From assembly GCF_001499905.1 (NCBI RefSeq), contig NZ_LQIS01000055.1:62001-126000 (forward strand): a stretch of 64,000 nucleotides of DNA, written 5' to 3'. The stretch comes from Mycobacterium sp. GA-1285. GTDB lineage: Bacteria; Actinomycetota; Actinomycetes; Mycobacteriales; Mycobacteriaceae. Below, piece by piece: positions 43,661 to 51,471 of the stretch. The stretch's first letter is position 1; every line of letters starts with the position of its first letter. A model generated the notes under the pieces. The model ran no database searches. It was not told the origin of the DNA and worked only from the letters and a program-made list of their open reading frames with translations. The translations under genes were made by a program, and so were the position numbers.

Positions 43661-44597
43661 CCAGAACCGCCGTCCTGATTGCAAAGCCTGCGATCAATTC
43701 CGGTGCCGCCTGGTAGAACCGCTGCTCGATTCGGTACGGGCCGTGTGCGGCGAGTGCGGCGAACGCCGCGATCCACGTGCGAACTTCGTGGGCGGAGTGG
43801 CCGGCTTCGCGTTCGATCCACTCGTTGGACCAGCCGTCGACCTCGGCGAGACGATTGGTGTCGATCAGTTCGAGGAAGGCCGCGTCCCAGTCCGGGTTCA
43901 GCGGCTGCAACGGGCTCTCGCCGTGGGCGAACGCCTGCGCGGCCTCCATCACCGCCACCTGCCGGGCCTGCCGCTGTTCGGCTGTCATGGGCACGCCGTG
44001 CACGATCCGTTCCAGTGCGGCGGGTGGCGCGGTCGCCAGCGTGGGCACCGGCGGATCATGGGACAGCCCACCGGATCCCACGACGAGGACACGTTTGTCG
44101 AGCGCCGCGAGATGTGTGCCGAGTGCCGCTCCGAGCGCCCGCACCCGGCGCACCGGGCCGAGCGGGGTGGCCACCGAGTTGATGAAGACGGGGATCACCG
44201 GCACTGACGTCGCATCGCCGAATAGGTTCTGCAGCGGCTGGACCGTTCCGTGGTCGACGTCCATGCTCGCCGAGATCGCGACGTCGATCCCCGACTCGAG
44301 AAGCGCTCGCGCGCAATCGGTCGCGACATCCTGGGGCACGTCCAATGGTCCGGCGTGCGAGCCGTAGTCGCCGACGCCCTGGGCGGCCGTCCCGATGCAG
44401 AACGGCGGCATCGTCCGGTAGAAGAAACCGTTGTAGTGGTCCGGGGAGAAGATGACCACGAGCTCGGGAGCGTAATCCGCGACGAACCGGCGGGCATCGG
44501 ATATCGCCGCCTCGATGTCGTCAAGGAGTTCCCGCGACGGTCCCGGAAGGTTCAGTAGCGGGCTGTGCGACATGCAGCACAGGGCCAGTGTGCCCAT
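43653..44597 (-). CDS. mhpB: Extradiol ring-cleavage dioxygenase, MhpB-like
   Basis: 314-residue class III (LigB-type) dioxygenase. It aligns closely in my memory with E. coli MhpB (2,3-dihydroxyphenylpropionate 1,2-dioxygenase): CMSHSPLL, LVVIFSPDHYNGFFY, MPPFCIG, MDVDHG, VPVIPVFIN, GSGGLSHDPPVP, HEVRTWIAAFAAL. The Fe(II)-binding and catalytic histidines are in the SHSP, PDHYNG and VDHG motifs. It would cleave a catechol carrying an acid side chain. The start at ATG 44597 overlaps the mhpA-like gene by 77 nt, yet residues 1-12 still match the family, so the overlap appears real. Confidence 0.93.
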   Translation of the reverse strand: MGTLALCCMSHSPLLNLPGPSRELLDDIEAAISDARRFVADYAPELVVIFSPDHYNGFFYRTMPPFCIGTAAQGVGDYGSHAGPLDVPQDVATDCARALLESGIDVAISASMDVDHGTVQPLQNLFGDATSVPVIPVFINSVATPLGPVRRVRALGAALGTHLAALDKRVLVVGSGGLSHDPPVPTLATAPPAALERIVHGVPMTAEQRQARQVAVMEAAQAFAHGESPLQPLNPDWDAAFLELIDTNRLAEVDGWSNEWIEREAGHSAHEVRTWIAAFAALAAHGPYRIEQRFYQAAPELIAGFAIRTAVLDV

Positions 44598-46224
44598 GAG
44601 AACCGGAGCCTCCTCCCTGGGTCAGACAAAGAACGTCGAAGAGCGCTTCGCTGACTTCGACGGCGCGCTGGGCGATGCATGCACCGGCGATGCAGCGGTC
44701 GGGACGCACAAACAGCACCGAGTCGGTGTAGGTGTCGAACCACGCCTTGAGCGCGCCGGTCCTGTCGCCGATGACCACCACATCGTCGTCGTCATGGCCC
44801 GGCCAGTGCAGCTGTGTCATCGGACGCGCCTCGATGAACTCCGCACCCAACGCCTTCCACCGGTTGAACGCGTTGTCGCCGAGGATGGCTCGCAGGTTGT
44901 TGCTCCAGCACAGCACCGCGAAGCCCGGTCCGAGCACGTCGTCGAGCAACAGGTTCTGCTCGGTGCGGGTGTCCACGCGCGGCTGGATGAACAGCGTGCC
45001 CGTCGGGGACACCGCACCCGCCGTACCGGCACCGGGGGGGGAATGGAACACCGCGCCCTGCTGGTAGCGCGGCATCGGCTTGAAACGCATCTCGAGGACG
45101 TAGCGCTTCAGCGACGGCACCACGGACGCGGCGTGAATGAGTCTGTCCCGCAACGCCGCAACCCTGCGGTTGGTCGGTGAGATCACGCGGCCGACCATCG
45201 TCGACAGGTCGATCATGGCGCGGGCGTGTTTGCGTCGCTCGACGTCGTAGGTGTCCAGCAGGGCGTCCTCGGCCTGCCCGTTCACCACCGCGGCGAGCTT
45301 CCAGCCGAGGTTGGCCGCGTCGCGGATACCGCTGTTGTATCCCTGCCCCTGCCACACCGGCATCAGATGAGCGGCGTCACCGGCCAACAGCATTCGGCCC
45401 TCGCGAAACGAACCGGCGATGCGCGAGTGATGCGTGTACACCCGGTGCCGGATCATGTCGACCTGCTCGGGATACGGAACACGTTGTGCCAACATCCTTC
45501 TGACGAACGCCGGATCGTCGGCTTCCGCGTCGGTCTCGTGCGGATGGATCAGGAACTCGAAACGGCGGATGCCGTGGGCGATCGAGATCGACACATAGGG
45601 ACGCGCCGGGTCGGCGCCTACCTCACTATTCGGATGACCCAGCGGGTCGTTGGCGACGTCGACCACCAGCCAGCGGGTGGATGACGTCGTGCCGTCGAAC
45701 GACACACCCATCAGCCTGCGGGTGGCGCTGCGGCCGCCGTCGCACCCGACCACGTATCGCGCCGTGACCGCCGGCTTGTCGTCGGCGAACTGAACCGTCA
45801 CCGCGTCGTCGGTCTCGACGCAGGACACCATGCGGTGCCCGAACCGGACCTCCACGTGGTCGAATCGGTCCAGGCCGCCGAACAATTCGGCGTCGACCAT
45901 GGGCTGCACGAAGCCGTTGCGTTTGGGCCAGCCGAACCGGGCGTCCGGCGGCGCCATCTCGGCGAGCAACCGCCGGTTGGCATCGAAGAACCGCAGGATC
46001 TGGTTCGGCACGGTGTGCGGCAGGATCCGGTCGACCAGGCCGATCGACTGAAATGTCCGCAGCGCCTCGTCGTCGAGACCGACACCCCGGGGGTAGTCGA
46101 TCAGCGTGTCGCGCTCCTCGACGACCAGCGTCCGAACCTCGTGCAGCCCAAGGATGTTGGCCAGCGTCAGGCCCGACGGGCCCGCACCGACGATGACGAC
46201 GTCGACATCGGTCGTCGCCGTCAT
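44521..46224 (-). CDS. mhpA: FAD-dependent aromatic hydroxylase, MhpA-like
   Basis: 567-residue class A flavin monooxygenase resembling 3-(3-hydroxyphenyl)propionate hydroxylase. It has the ADP-binding motif VVIVGAGPSGLTLANI, the DG-type motif VVGCDGGRSATR, the GD motif MLLAGDAAHLMP, and a thioredoxin-like C-terminal domain. It would hydroxylate a monophenol to the catechol cleaved by the next enzyme. ATG 46224 overlaps the mhpC-like stop (ATGA). The last 25 residues are Gly/Pro/Ser-rich and lie in the part shared with the mhpB-like gene. Confidence 0.92.
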   Translation of the reverse strand: MTATTDVDVVIVGAGPSGLTLANILGLHEVRTLVVEERDTLIDYPRGVGLDDEALRTFQSIGLVDRILPHTVPNQILRFFDANRRLLAEMAPPDARFGWPKRNGFVQPMVDAELFGGLDRFDHVEVRFGHRMVSCVETDDAVTVQFADDKPAVTARYVVGCDGGRSATRRLMGVSFDGTTSSTRWLVVDVANDPLGHPNSEVGADPARPYVSISIAHGIRRFEFLIHPHETDAEADDPAFVRRMLAQRVPYPEQVDMIRHRVYTHHSRIAGSFREGRMLLAGDAAHLMPVWQGQGYNSGIRDAANLGWKLAAVVNGQAEDALLDTYDVERRKHARAMIDLSTMVGRVISPTNRRVAALRDRLIHAASVVPSLKRYVLEMRFKPMPRYQQGAVFHSPPGAGTAGAVSPTGTLFIQPRVDTRTEQNLLLDDVLGPGFAVLCWSNNLRAILGDNAFNRWKALGAEFIEARPMTQLHWPGHDDDDVVVIGDRTGALKAWFDTYTDSVLFVRPDRCIAGACIAQRAVEVSEALFDVLCLTQGGGSGSHGHTGPVLHVAQPATEPSGTVAGTP

Positions 46225-47141
46225 AGCCGCCCCAGCAGGAAATCCACGTGCAGGCGATTGAACGTCTTGGGATCCTCGTACTGCGGCCAGTGACCGCAGC
46301 CGGGCATCACCTCGAAGCGGGCGCCGGGGATCATCGAGGCGATGCGCCGCCCCTCGGCGACGTCGGCGGTGGGATCGTCGCTGGTCCACACCACCAAGGT
46401 GGGCGCGGTGATCGATCCGTATTCGTCCGGCCCGAGGAGATTGCGTGCACGGATCTCCGGGTCCTGCAGCGCCATGATGTCGCGCATCGCCGACACGAAG
46501 TCGGGCTGGCGGTACACCCGCTGCCTGCTGGCGACGATGTCGTCGTAATCCTTGGTCTTGTCGGCCATCAACCACTTGATGCGCGCCTGCACCGTCTCCC
46601 ACGTCGGGTTCTCGGCGGCGGCCATGGACAAGGTGACGATCCGCTTCATCACCTCGGGATCGGCCTGCGAACCGCCGGCGGTGTTGAGCACCAGCCGGTC
46701 CAACCGATCGGGGTGGTCGACCGCGAATCGGGCCGCGACCCAGCCGCCGAGCGACTCGCCGCTGATGTGGGCGCGGTCGGCGCCGACGGCGTCGAGGAAC
46801 GCCAGCAGGTGGTTCACGTAGTGGCGGACTTCCAGCGGGTGGCCGGGTTTCTCGGTATAGCCGTGGCCGAGCATGTCGATCGACCAGACCGAGAAGTGTT
46901 CGGCGTGCGATTCCAGGTTGCGCACGTAGGCTTCCGCATGCCCGCCGGAGCCGTGCAGGAAGACGAGCACCGGCTTGTCGGGGTCACCGGCGTGCAGATA
47001 GCGCGTGCGAATTCCCCCGGCGTCGAGGTAGCCCTGAGAGAACGGGAAGCCCTGCAGATCGCTCCAGACGCTTTCGAATTCGGTTGCCTCCGAACGCCAA
47101 TCGGCCGCCGCGGACGCCACCAGCGAATCCGACTCAGACAC
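46221..47141 (-). CDS. mhpC: Alpha/beta hydrolase, MhpC-like C-C hydrolase
   Basis: 306-residue alpha/beta hydrolase with VFLHGSGGHAEAY (oxyanion hole), nucleophile elbow ISGESLGGW, a probable acid in WTSDDPTADV and histidine in PGCGHWPQYEDP. Placed directly upstream of mhpA- and mhpB-like genes, it should hydrolyse the ring-fission product. GTG 47141 is the first codon of a 19-gene operon. The operator at 47162-47176 is 20 nt upstream, overlapping the likely promoter. Confidence 0.9.
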   Translation of the reverse strand: MSESDSLVASAAADWRSEATEFESVWSDLQGFPFSQGYLDAGGIRTRYLHAGDPDKPVLVFLHGSGGHAEAYVRNLESHAEHFSVWSIDMLGHGYTEKPGHPLEVRHYVNHLLAFLDAVGADRAHISGESLGGWVAARFAVDHPDRLDRLVLNTAGGSQADPEVMKRIVTLSMAAAENPTWETVQARIKWLMADKTKDYDDIVASRQRVYRQPDFVSAMRDIMALQDPEIRARNLLGPDEYGSITAPTLVVWTSDDPTADVAEGRRIASMIPGARFEVMPGCGHWPQYEDPKTFNRLHVDFLLGRL

Positions 47142-47161
47142 GCCTACCCTCTCTTGACCGC

Positions 47162-47176
47162 GAGAATCGAATTCTC
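47162..47176. promoter_or_regulatory. Putative operator copy 6
   Basis: GAGAAT-CGA-ATTCTC, extended to 7-bp arms CGAGAAT and ATTCTCG (47161-47177). It lies in the gap between the mhp-like operon (minus) and the IclR gene (plus). A TATAGT at 47222-47227 could be the -10 of the IclR promoter. Confidence 0.72.
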
Positions 47177-47283
47177 GTATTTTGTAAGCACTCTGCTCAT
47201 TTATCGCACACCCACGTGCACTATAGTCAGAGCATCACTCTCGCGGCAGCTTGATGTCAAGGGAAGTCGAGGAAAGGGACGCC

Positions 47284-48006
47284 ATGCCTTCAGAGGGCGG
47301 AGCCCGGCAGGGAACGGAGCCTATCGCCGTGCCCAATGGGGCACCGGGCTCCCAGACGCTGGCCAGAGGCTTGGCCGCCTTGCAACTGGTGGCCAGCTCC
47401 CGCACCGGCCTCACCGCCCAGCAGGTCGCCGACGACATCGGTGTCCACCGGACCATCGCCTACCGGGTGTTGTCGACGCTGTCGCAGTTCCGGTTGGTGG
47501 CCAAGGGCGAGGACGGCCGCTACCGCTCGGCCGCGGCGCTGGCGGTGCTCGGGGCATCGTTCGACAACAACGTGCGCCAGCTGAGCCTGCCCACCCTGCG
47601 GGCGCTCGCCGACGAACTGGCGAGCACGGTGTCCCTTCTCGTCGCCGAGGGCGATCAGCAGGTCGCCATCGCCGTCGTCGTGCCGACCAATGTCTTCTAC
47701 CAATTGTCGTTCCACGAGGGCAGCCGCTATCCGCTCGACCGGGGCGCCGCCGGGATCGCGTTGCTGGCGAGCATGCCGCCGCGACCGGGTGAACGTGATC
47801 TGGTGCCGCTGACGCGGGAGCAGGGCTGGGTGATCACCCACGGCGAGATCGAGCCGGACACCTACGGCCTCGCGGTCCCAGTGCGCCGACGACCACCGGC
47901 GCCGCCGACATGTATCAATCTCATCTCGCATCGCGAAGACGTCCTGACACGCGGCAGAGACGCGGTCATCAGGGCGGCCGACGAGTTGTCCGCGATCCTC
48001 AACTAG
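47284..48006 (+). CDS. IclR family transcriptional regulator
   Basis: 240-residue IclR regulator with N-terminal winged helix (SQTLARGLAALQLVASSRTG, then LTAQQVADDIGVHRTIAYRVLSTL) and a C-terminal effector domain reduced in length compared with the usual 250-270 residues. MhpR and many aromatic-acid activators belong to this family, so it probably controls the mhp-like operon, the adjacent flavoprotein, or both. ATG 47284 follows GAGGAAAGG at 5 nt. It is divergent from the mhpC-like gene, sharing the gap with operator copy 6. Confidence 0.92.
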   Translation: MPSEGGARQGTEPIAVPNGAPGSQTLARGLAALQLVASSRTGLTAQQVADDIGVHRTIAYRVLSTLSQFRLVAKGEDGRYRSAAALAVLGASFDNNVRQLSLPTLRALADELASTVSLLVAEGDQQVAIAVVVPTNVFYQLSFHEGSRYPLDRGAAGIALLASMPPRPGERDLVPLTREQGWVITHGEIEPDTYGLAVPVRRRPPAPPTCINLISHREDVLTRGRDAVIRAADELSAILN

Positions 48007-48035
48007 AGGGTCACTCCAGCCGGAAGGAGCAGCAC

Positions 48036-49640
48036 GTGACCGCTTGGGATCATGACGTCGACGTGGTCGTACTCGGTAGCGGCGGGGCCGGTCTCACCTC
48101 GGCCCTGACCGCGGCCGCCAACGGCGCTTCGGTGGAGGTGTACGAGAAGGCGGCCACGGTGGGCGGCACGACAGCGGTGTCGGGGGGCATCATCTGGATC
48201 CCGGCGCACAAGCGGGCCGCCGGCGGCGAACTGACCGTCGAGGACGCGATGGCCTACCTGCGCGCTCAGTCTCTGGGTTACATGGACGACCACCTCGTCG
48301 AGACATTCGTGCGCACCGGTCCCGAGATGCTCGATTTCGTTGAGGCACACAGCGATCTGCGTTTCGAGGTTGCCGAGGGATTCCCCGACTACAAGCCCGA
48401 GCTGCCCGGCGGACGACCGTCGGGAGGTCGTTCGCTCAACGCCAAGCCGTTCGATCTTGGCCGGCTCGGGGAGTGGCGCGACCGCATCACGTCGTTTCCC
48501 GCCGATTTCAGCAACGTCGGCATTGACGCCGAGACCCGTGCGCGCATTCACGCCTCGGTCGACGACGAATCCGGCGACTACTGCGTCGCGGGCACCGCCC
48601 TGATCGCCGGACTGCTGAAGGGGTTGCTGGACCTCGGTGTGGCACCGCGAACCAACGCGCGCGCCGTCGAACTGCTGGCCGATCCGCTCGGCATCACCGG
48701 CGTGCGAATCTCGCAGGACGGCAAGGACTTCACCGTGCGGGCCCGTCGAGGCGTGATCCTCGGAACCGGCGGGTTCGAGTGGGACCGCAAGCTGGTCGAG
48801 GCGTACCTGCGCGGCCCGATGCGCGGACCCGTATCTCCGCCCAACAACACCGGCGACGGACTGCGGATGGCGATGGCGCACGGCGCCGACCTGGCCAACA
48901 TGGGCGAGGCGTGGTGGGTGCCGATCGTTCAACTTCCCAGCGACACGTTCCAGGGTCAGCCGCGCAGCCGCAGCGTCCGCTTGGAACGGACCCGACCGCG
49001 CAGCATCATCGTCAACCGGGCGGGCAAACGATTCCTCAACGAGGCCGGCGAATACAACTCGATGGCGGGGCCGTTCCACTACCTTGATCCGAAGCTCGGC
49101 TATGCCAACGACCCGGCGTGGATCGTCTTCGACTCGCTGCACCTGAAGAAGTACGGTTTCCTCGGTATCGAGCCGGAAGGCCCTGCCCCGGAATGGTTCT
49201 CGCCCTCGAAAGACTTGGCCGAGCTCGGCGAGAAGACCGGCATCGATCCCGAAGGGCTGGCACGCACGCTGCATGCTTGGAACGAGGGCGTCGCCCATGA
49301 CCGCGATCCGGATTTCGGGCGTGGTTCGAGCGCCTACGACGGCTACTGGGGCGACGACAAGGCTCCGACTCCTGCCGGGCGCACCCTCGGCCCGATCGAT
49401 ACGCCGCCGTACTACGCGGTGCCGGTGTCGATCGGCGCGATGGGCACCAAGGGCGGACCCCGTACCGACGCCGACGGTCGCGTGATGCACGTCAACGGGT
49501 CGACGATCCCCGGATTGTTCGCCGCGGGCAATGCGATGGCGGGCGCCACCGGCAAGGCGTACGGCGGAGCCGGCGGAACGATCGGTCCCGCAATGGTGTT
49601 CGGTTACCGCGCGGGGCTTGCGGCTTCTGCGTCCGTGTAA
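48036..49640 (+). CDS. FAD-binding dehydrogenase (KstD-like), second copy
   Basis: 534-residue flavoprotein with the FAD motif VVVLGSGGAGLTSALTAA, VGGTTAVSGGIIWIP, and the C-terminal KAYGGAGGTIGPAMVFGYRAG. It shares fold and motifs with the protein at 41891 but is a distant paralogue. Probable ring ketone delta-dehydrogenase. GTG 48036 is preceded by an ideal AAGGAG with 6 nt spacing and lies 29 nt after the IclR stop, so the two are likely co-transcribed. It converges on the COX4-like gene across 101 nt. Confidence 0.92.
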   Translation: MTAWDHDVDVVVLGSGGAGLTSALTAAANGASVEVYEKAATVGGTTAVSGGIIWIPAHKRAAGGELTVEDAMAYLRAQSLGYMDDHLVETFVRTGPEMLDFVEAHSDLRFEVAEGFPDYKPELPGGRPSGGRSLNAKPFDLGRLGEWRDRITSFPADFSNVGIDAETRARIHASVDDESGDYCVAGTALIAGLLKGLLDLGVAPRTNARAVELLADPLGITGVRISQDGKDFTVRARRGVILGTGGFEWDRKLVEAYLRGPMRGPVSPPNNTGDGLRMAMAHGADLANMGEAWWVPIVQLPSDTFQGQPRSRSVRLERTRPRSIIVNRAGKRFLNEAGEYNSMAGPFHYLDPKLGYANDPAWIVFDSLHLKKYGFLGIEPEGPAPEWFSPSKDLAELGEKTGIDPEGLARTLHAWNEGVAHDRDPDFGRGSSAYDGYWGDDKAPTPAGRTLGPIDTPPYYAVPVSIGAMGTKGGPRTDADGRVMHVNGSTIPGLFAAGNAMAGATGKAYGGAGGTIGPAMVFGYRAGLAASASV

Positions 49641-49695
49641 CCCGCGGTTCGATCGCGCGCCAGTGCTCGACTGTGCAAGCTGATACGCCCATCGC

Positions 49696-49735
49696 GGCGT
49701 GTCGCGTATGAAACAGCACACTCGGCATCGTGTGC
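49696..49735. other. Degenerate repeat and small hairpin in convergent gap
   Basis: The gap between convergent genes (49641-49741) contains CGGCGTGTCGCG followed by CAGCACACTCG, which looks like a decayed version of the dispersed 56-bp repeat. It also has a 6-bp stem GCACAC (49716-49721) and GTGTGC (49730-49735) with an 8-nt loop. The stem could work as a weak bidirectional terminator; there is no clear T-tract. Confidence 0.3.
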
Positions 49736-49741
49736 CGCCGC

Positions 49742-50035
49742 TCAGGCGACCGCCATTCCGATGAAATAGCTGCCCAACAGACACGCGGCGACGAGAATTA
49801 GCCAGCCGTCGGTGAGGCGACACAGCCAGGCGGGGGCATGGCGTACCTCCATGAACTCTCGGAAGATGATGCGCACCTTGACGAGTGCGATCACGATCGC
49901 GCTGACGGTGACCACGGTGCTGGCCTTCAGCGTGCCGTTCTGGTCGACCGCTTCGTCCATCCAGACGTAGACCAGTGTCAGCAGGGTCAGGATCGCCCAG
50001 GCGATCACGAGTCTCTTGTTGAAGGCGTTGGTCAC
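49742..50035 (-). CDS. Cytochrome c oxidase subunit IV-like membrane protein
   Basis: 97-residue protein with three hydrophobic helices (RLVIAWAILTLLTLVYVW, STVVTVSAIVIALVKVRI, GWLILVAACLLGSYFIG). The KVRIIFREFMEVRHAP segment is typical of prokaryotic COX4/NorF-like subunits. It follows the COX3-like gene by 3 nt. No heme-copper catalytic subunit is encoded nearby, so it is part of an accessory or alternative membrane complex. Last gene of the four-gene membrane operon. Confidence 0.88.
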   Translation of the reverse strand: MTNAFNKRLVIAWAILTLLTLVYVWMDEAVDQNGTLKASTVVTVSAIVIALVKVRIIFREFMEVRHAPAWLCRLTDGWLILVAACLLGSYFIGMAVA

Positions 50036-50038
50036 CGA

Positions 50039-50635
50039 TCACCTCACGACGTAGAGCATTGCGAAAATCAGCACCCACAGGAAATCGACCGTATGCCAGT
50101 ACGTTGCCCCGGTTTCGACGAGTTCCTGCGAGCGTCGCGCAGGGCTGCGCAGCTGGTAGACGATCACGCCCAAGACGATGAAGCCGATCAACACGTGGAT
50201 GCAGTGCAGCGACGTGAGGAAGAAGTAGTGCTGGAAGAACTCGTCGCTGGTGAACGTGTTTCCCATCCGGATCTCGAGGATCCATTCGAACACTTTCGAG
50301 ATCACGAACGTCACACCGAGAGCGACGGTCACATACGCGTACGTCATCGCCGACCGGTACGAACCGTCGCGCGCGGCGCGGACACACCCGGCGATCGCCC
50401 ATGAACTCGTCAACAGCACAACGGTGTTGAAGACGCCGATCCGCAGGTCCAGATCCGCCTGAGACTGCAGGAAGAGATCGGCGTTCTGCGTGCGCAGTGC
50501 CAGATAGACGGAGAAGTAGCCGGTGAACAGCATGGCCTCGAACAACACGAACAGCCACATGTCGGGCTGTCCGGGCACACGCCGTTGCGGCTTTTCCTCG
50601 AGCCGTTTCGACGCGGCACCAACGACGTCGGTCAT
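50039..50635 (-). CDS. Cytochrome c oxidase subunit III-like protein (NorE/CoxIII type)
   Basis: 198-residue, five-helix COX3 family protein. Recognisable parts are PGQPDMWLFVLFEAMLFTGYF, NTVVLLTSSWAIA, the FQHYFFLTSLHCIHVLIGF helix and the C-terminal ETGATYWHTVDFLWVLIF. The short five-helix form is typical of NorE and quinol-oxidase-type subunit III. The ATG at 50635 overlaps the upstream membrane-protein stop (ATGA). Subunits I and II are absent from the window, so it may associate with an oxidase or NO reductase encoded elsewhere, or with the two unusual neighbours. Confidence 0.9.
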   Translation of the reverse strand: MTDVVGAASKRLEEKPQRRVPGQPDMWLFVLFEAMLFTGYFSVYLALRTQNADLFLQSQADLDLRIGVFNTVVLLTSSWAIAGCVRAARDGSYRSAMTYAYVTVALGVTFVISKVFEWILEIRMGNTFTSDEFFQHYFFLTSLHCIHVLIGFIVLGVIVYQLRSPARRSQELVETGATYWHTVDFLWVLIFAMLYVVR

Positions 50636-51471
50636 CGAACCGCCTCCACGGATGCTGAGGATTGAGCTACACCTTTCGGCGGCGGGTCGGGCAGCGGCCC
50701 GGTGCCGAAATCCTCGCGCTCGATCATCTTTCGCAGCAACACGATGAACGCCGCGGTGTAGAGGATGAACACGACCATGTTGATCCACCACGCGATCGCA
50801 CCGTTCCACGCGAATGCGCCGCGTTGAAAGATCCAGGCGGGTGCGACGACGACTTCGGTCAGCGCGTTGCACAGCCCTAGGTACGCGAACCACTTCGGGA
50901 ACACGTTGTTCTTGTCGAGCAGGATCGCCACCAGCCAGACCACGGAACCGACCAGGAACACCCCCATCGTTCCACTGAACGACAGGAACGCGAAGTCGTA
51001 CATCCACACGATCAATTCGGGGTCGCGATCCGGTCGGAGCGCACCGACGGTCATCGCGATGGCCATCACCAGCATGCCGGGCAGGGCGGCGAGCGAATAC
51101 ATGATCAGGTACGAATAGGCGAAGACGCGGCTCACCGACATCCGCCACATCGAGTATGCGAGAAGCGCATTCATCGGTGCACACATGCCCGAGATCAGGA
51201 ACACGACACCGAACCCCGTGAGCAGGCCGAGGTGGCGATCGGCGAACCACTGCACGATCAACGGCGTGTCCCAGTCAGGGCTCGGCGGTGGTTGCACGCG
51301 CGTGACGAGGAAGAACAGCACGCCGTACAGCTGGTAGAAGACCACCATCACCCACCACGCGAACCACAGCTCGCGCTTGGGGTGGTAGCGGAAATTCCAG
51401 ACCAGACGGCGTAGCCGTGAATGGTCGGGCGGATCGGGCGCCGCTACCGCTTCCGCACTCAGCGCGCTCAT
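50632..51471 (-). CDS. Multi-pass membrane protein of unknown function (paralogue 2)
   Basis: 279-residue integral membrane protein with about seven hydrophobic helices. It starts MSALSAEAVAAPDPPDHSRL and has a cytosolic N-terminus RRLVWNFRYHPKRELW. Shared landmarks with the next gene upstream are GALRPDRDPEL and GAFAWNGAIAWW, so the two are homologues, perhaps subunits of one complex. The C-terminal tail DFGTGPLPDPPPKG is soluble. I do not recognise a characterised family. Overlaps COX3-like and upstream genes by 4 nt at each end. Confidence 0.82.
   Translation of the reverse strand: MSALSAEAVAAPDPPDHSRLRRLVWNFRYHPKRELWFAWWVMVVFYQLYGVLFFLVTRVQPPPSPDWDTPLIVQWFADRHLGLLTGFGVVFLISGMCAPMNALLAYSMWRMSVSRVFAYSYLIMYSLAALPGMLVMAIAMTVGALRPDRDPELIVWMYDFAFLSFSGTMGVFLVGSVVWLVAILLDKNNVFPKWFAYLGLCNALTEVVVAPAWIFQRGAFAWNGAIAWWINMVVFILYTAAFIVLLRKMIEREDFGTGPLPDPPPKGVAQSSASVEAVR

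Noticed and set aside
48003..50558. 851-codon open frame on the minus strand opposite the KstD-like gene and through the COX genes
   Set aside because: It runs antisense to a gene with clear FAD motifs and out of frame through well-supported membrane proteins; its composition is that of a shadow frame.
49742..50635. Complete terminal oxidase operon
   Set aside because: Only subunit III- and IV-like proteins are present; no six-histidine subunit I or CuA-type subunit II is found in the window.
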